Assembly (NCBI GenBank): GCA_021160565.1 | Contig: JAGHCG010000045.1 | Coordinates: 1 to 5,435 of the forward strand | From: a bacterium | Lineage (GTDB): Bacteria; Ratteibacteria; UBA8468; B48-G9; JAFGKM01 | Length of the DNA: 5,435 bases | Reading direction: 5' to 3' | Shown: positions 5,429-5,435 of the stretch, one piece after another | How positions within the stretch are numbered: position 1 is the first letter of the stretch | Layout: every line of letters starts with the position of its first letter | Made by a program: the position numbers and the translations under genes | Notes under the pieces: generated by a model | Database searches by the model: none | What the model saw: only the letters and a program-made list of their open reading frames with translations | What the model was told of the DNA's origin: nothing

Positions 5429-5435
5429 ATCTAAT

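Overview
The window is AT-rich (roughly a third G+C by eye) and looks like part of a chromosome from an anaerobic or thermophilic-type Gram-negative bacterium, probably an uncultured lineage. The supporting signs are an outer-membrane porin, cleavable signal peptides, Lys/Glu-rich proteins and arginine encoded almost entirely by AGA/AGG. The sequence does not fix the taxon.

Layout: (1) Bases 1-20 are the first six codons of a divergent minus-strand gene with a strong ribosome binding site. (2) Bases 21-202 are a divergent control region holding two imperfect 19-20 bp direct repeats, a 15 bp near-palindrome, a near-consensus sigma70 promoter (TTGACA-N16-TAAAAT) and a pair of ATAACAC boxes exactly 20 bp apart. 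(3) Bases 203-4788 are a tightly packed plus-strand operon of six genes: an OprB-like porin, nikK (DUF4198), nikM, nikL, nikQ and nikO. (4) A 38 bp convergent junction contains a GC-rich palindrome. (5) Bases 4827-5382 hold a minus-strand pair of overlapping genes for small single-span membrane proteins of unknown function, with their own promoter at 5400-5428.

How the genes work together: nikM, nikQ and nikO form a group I ECF-type metal importer (substrate-binding membrane protein, coupling protein, ATPase). NikK and NikL replace the CbiN/NikN subunit, which together with the NikM-like GPSSVHL motif points to nickel rather than cobalt. The porin at the head of the operon suggests an outer-membrane entry route for the same substrate, so the operon could move nickel across both membranes to supply nickel enzymes. 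The substrate is inferred from family knowledge.

The most interesting observation is that NikM begins Met-His and that the predicted mature forms of both NikK and NikL begin with His. This suggests a set of extracytoplasmic N-terminal-amine/histidine metal sites. The system is a variant of a described transporter family, not a wholly new one; the porin linkage, the repeated N-terminal His and the unexplained control-region repeats are the parts worth following up.
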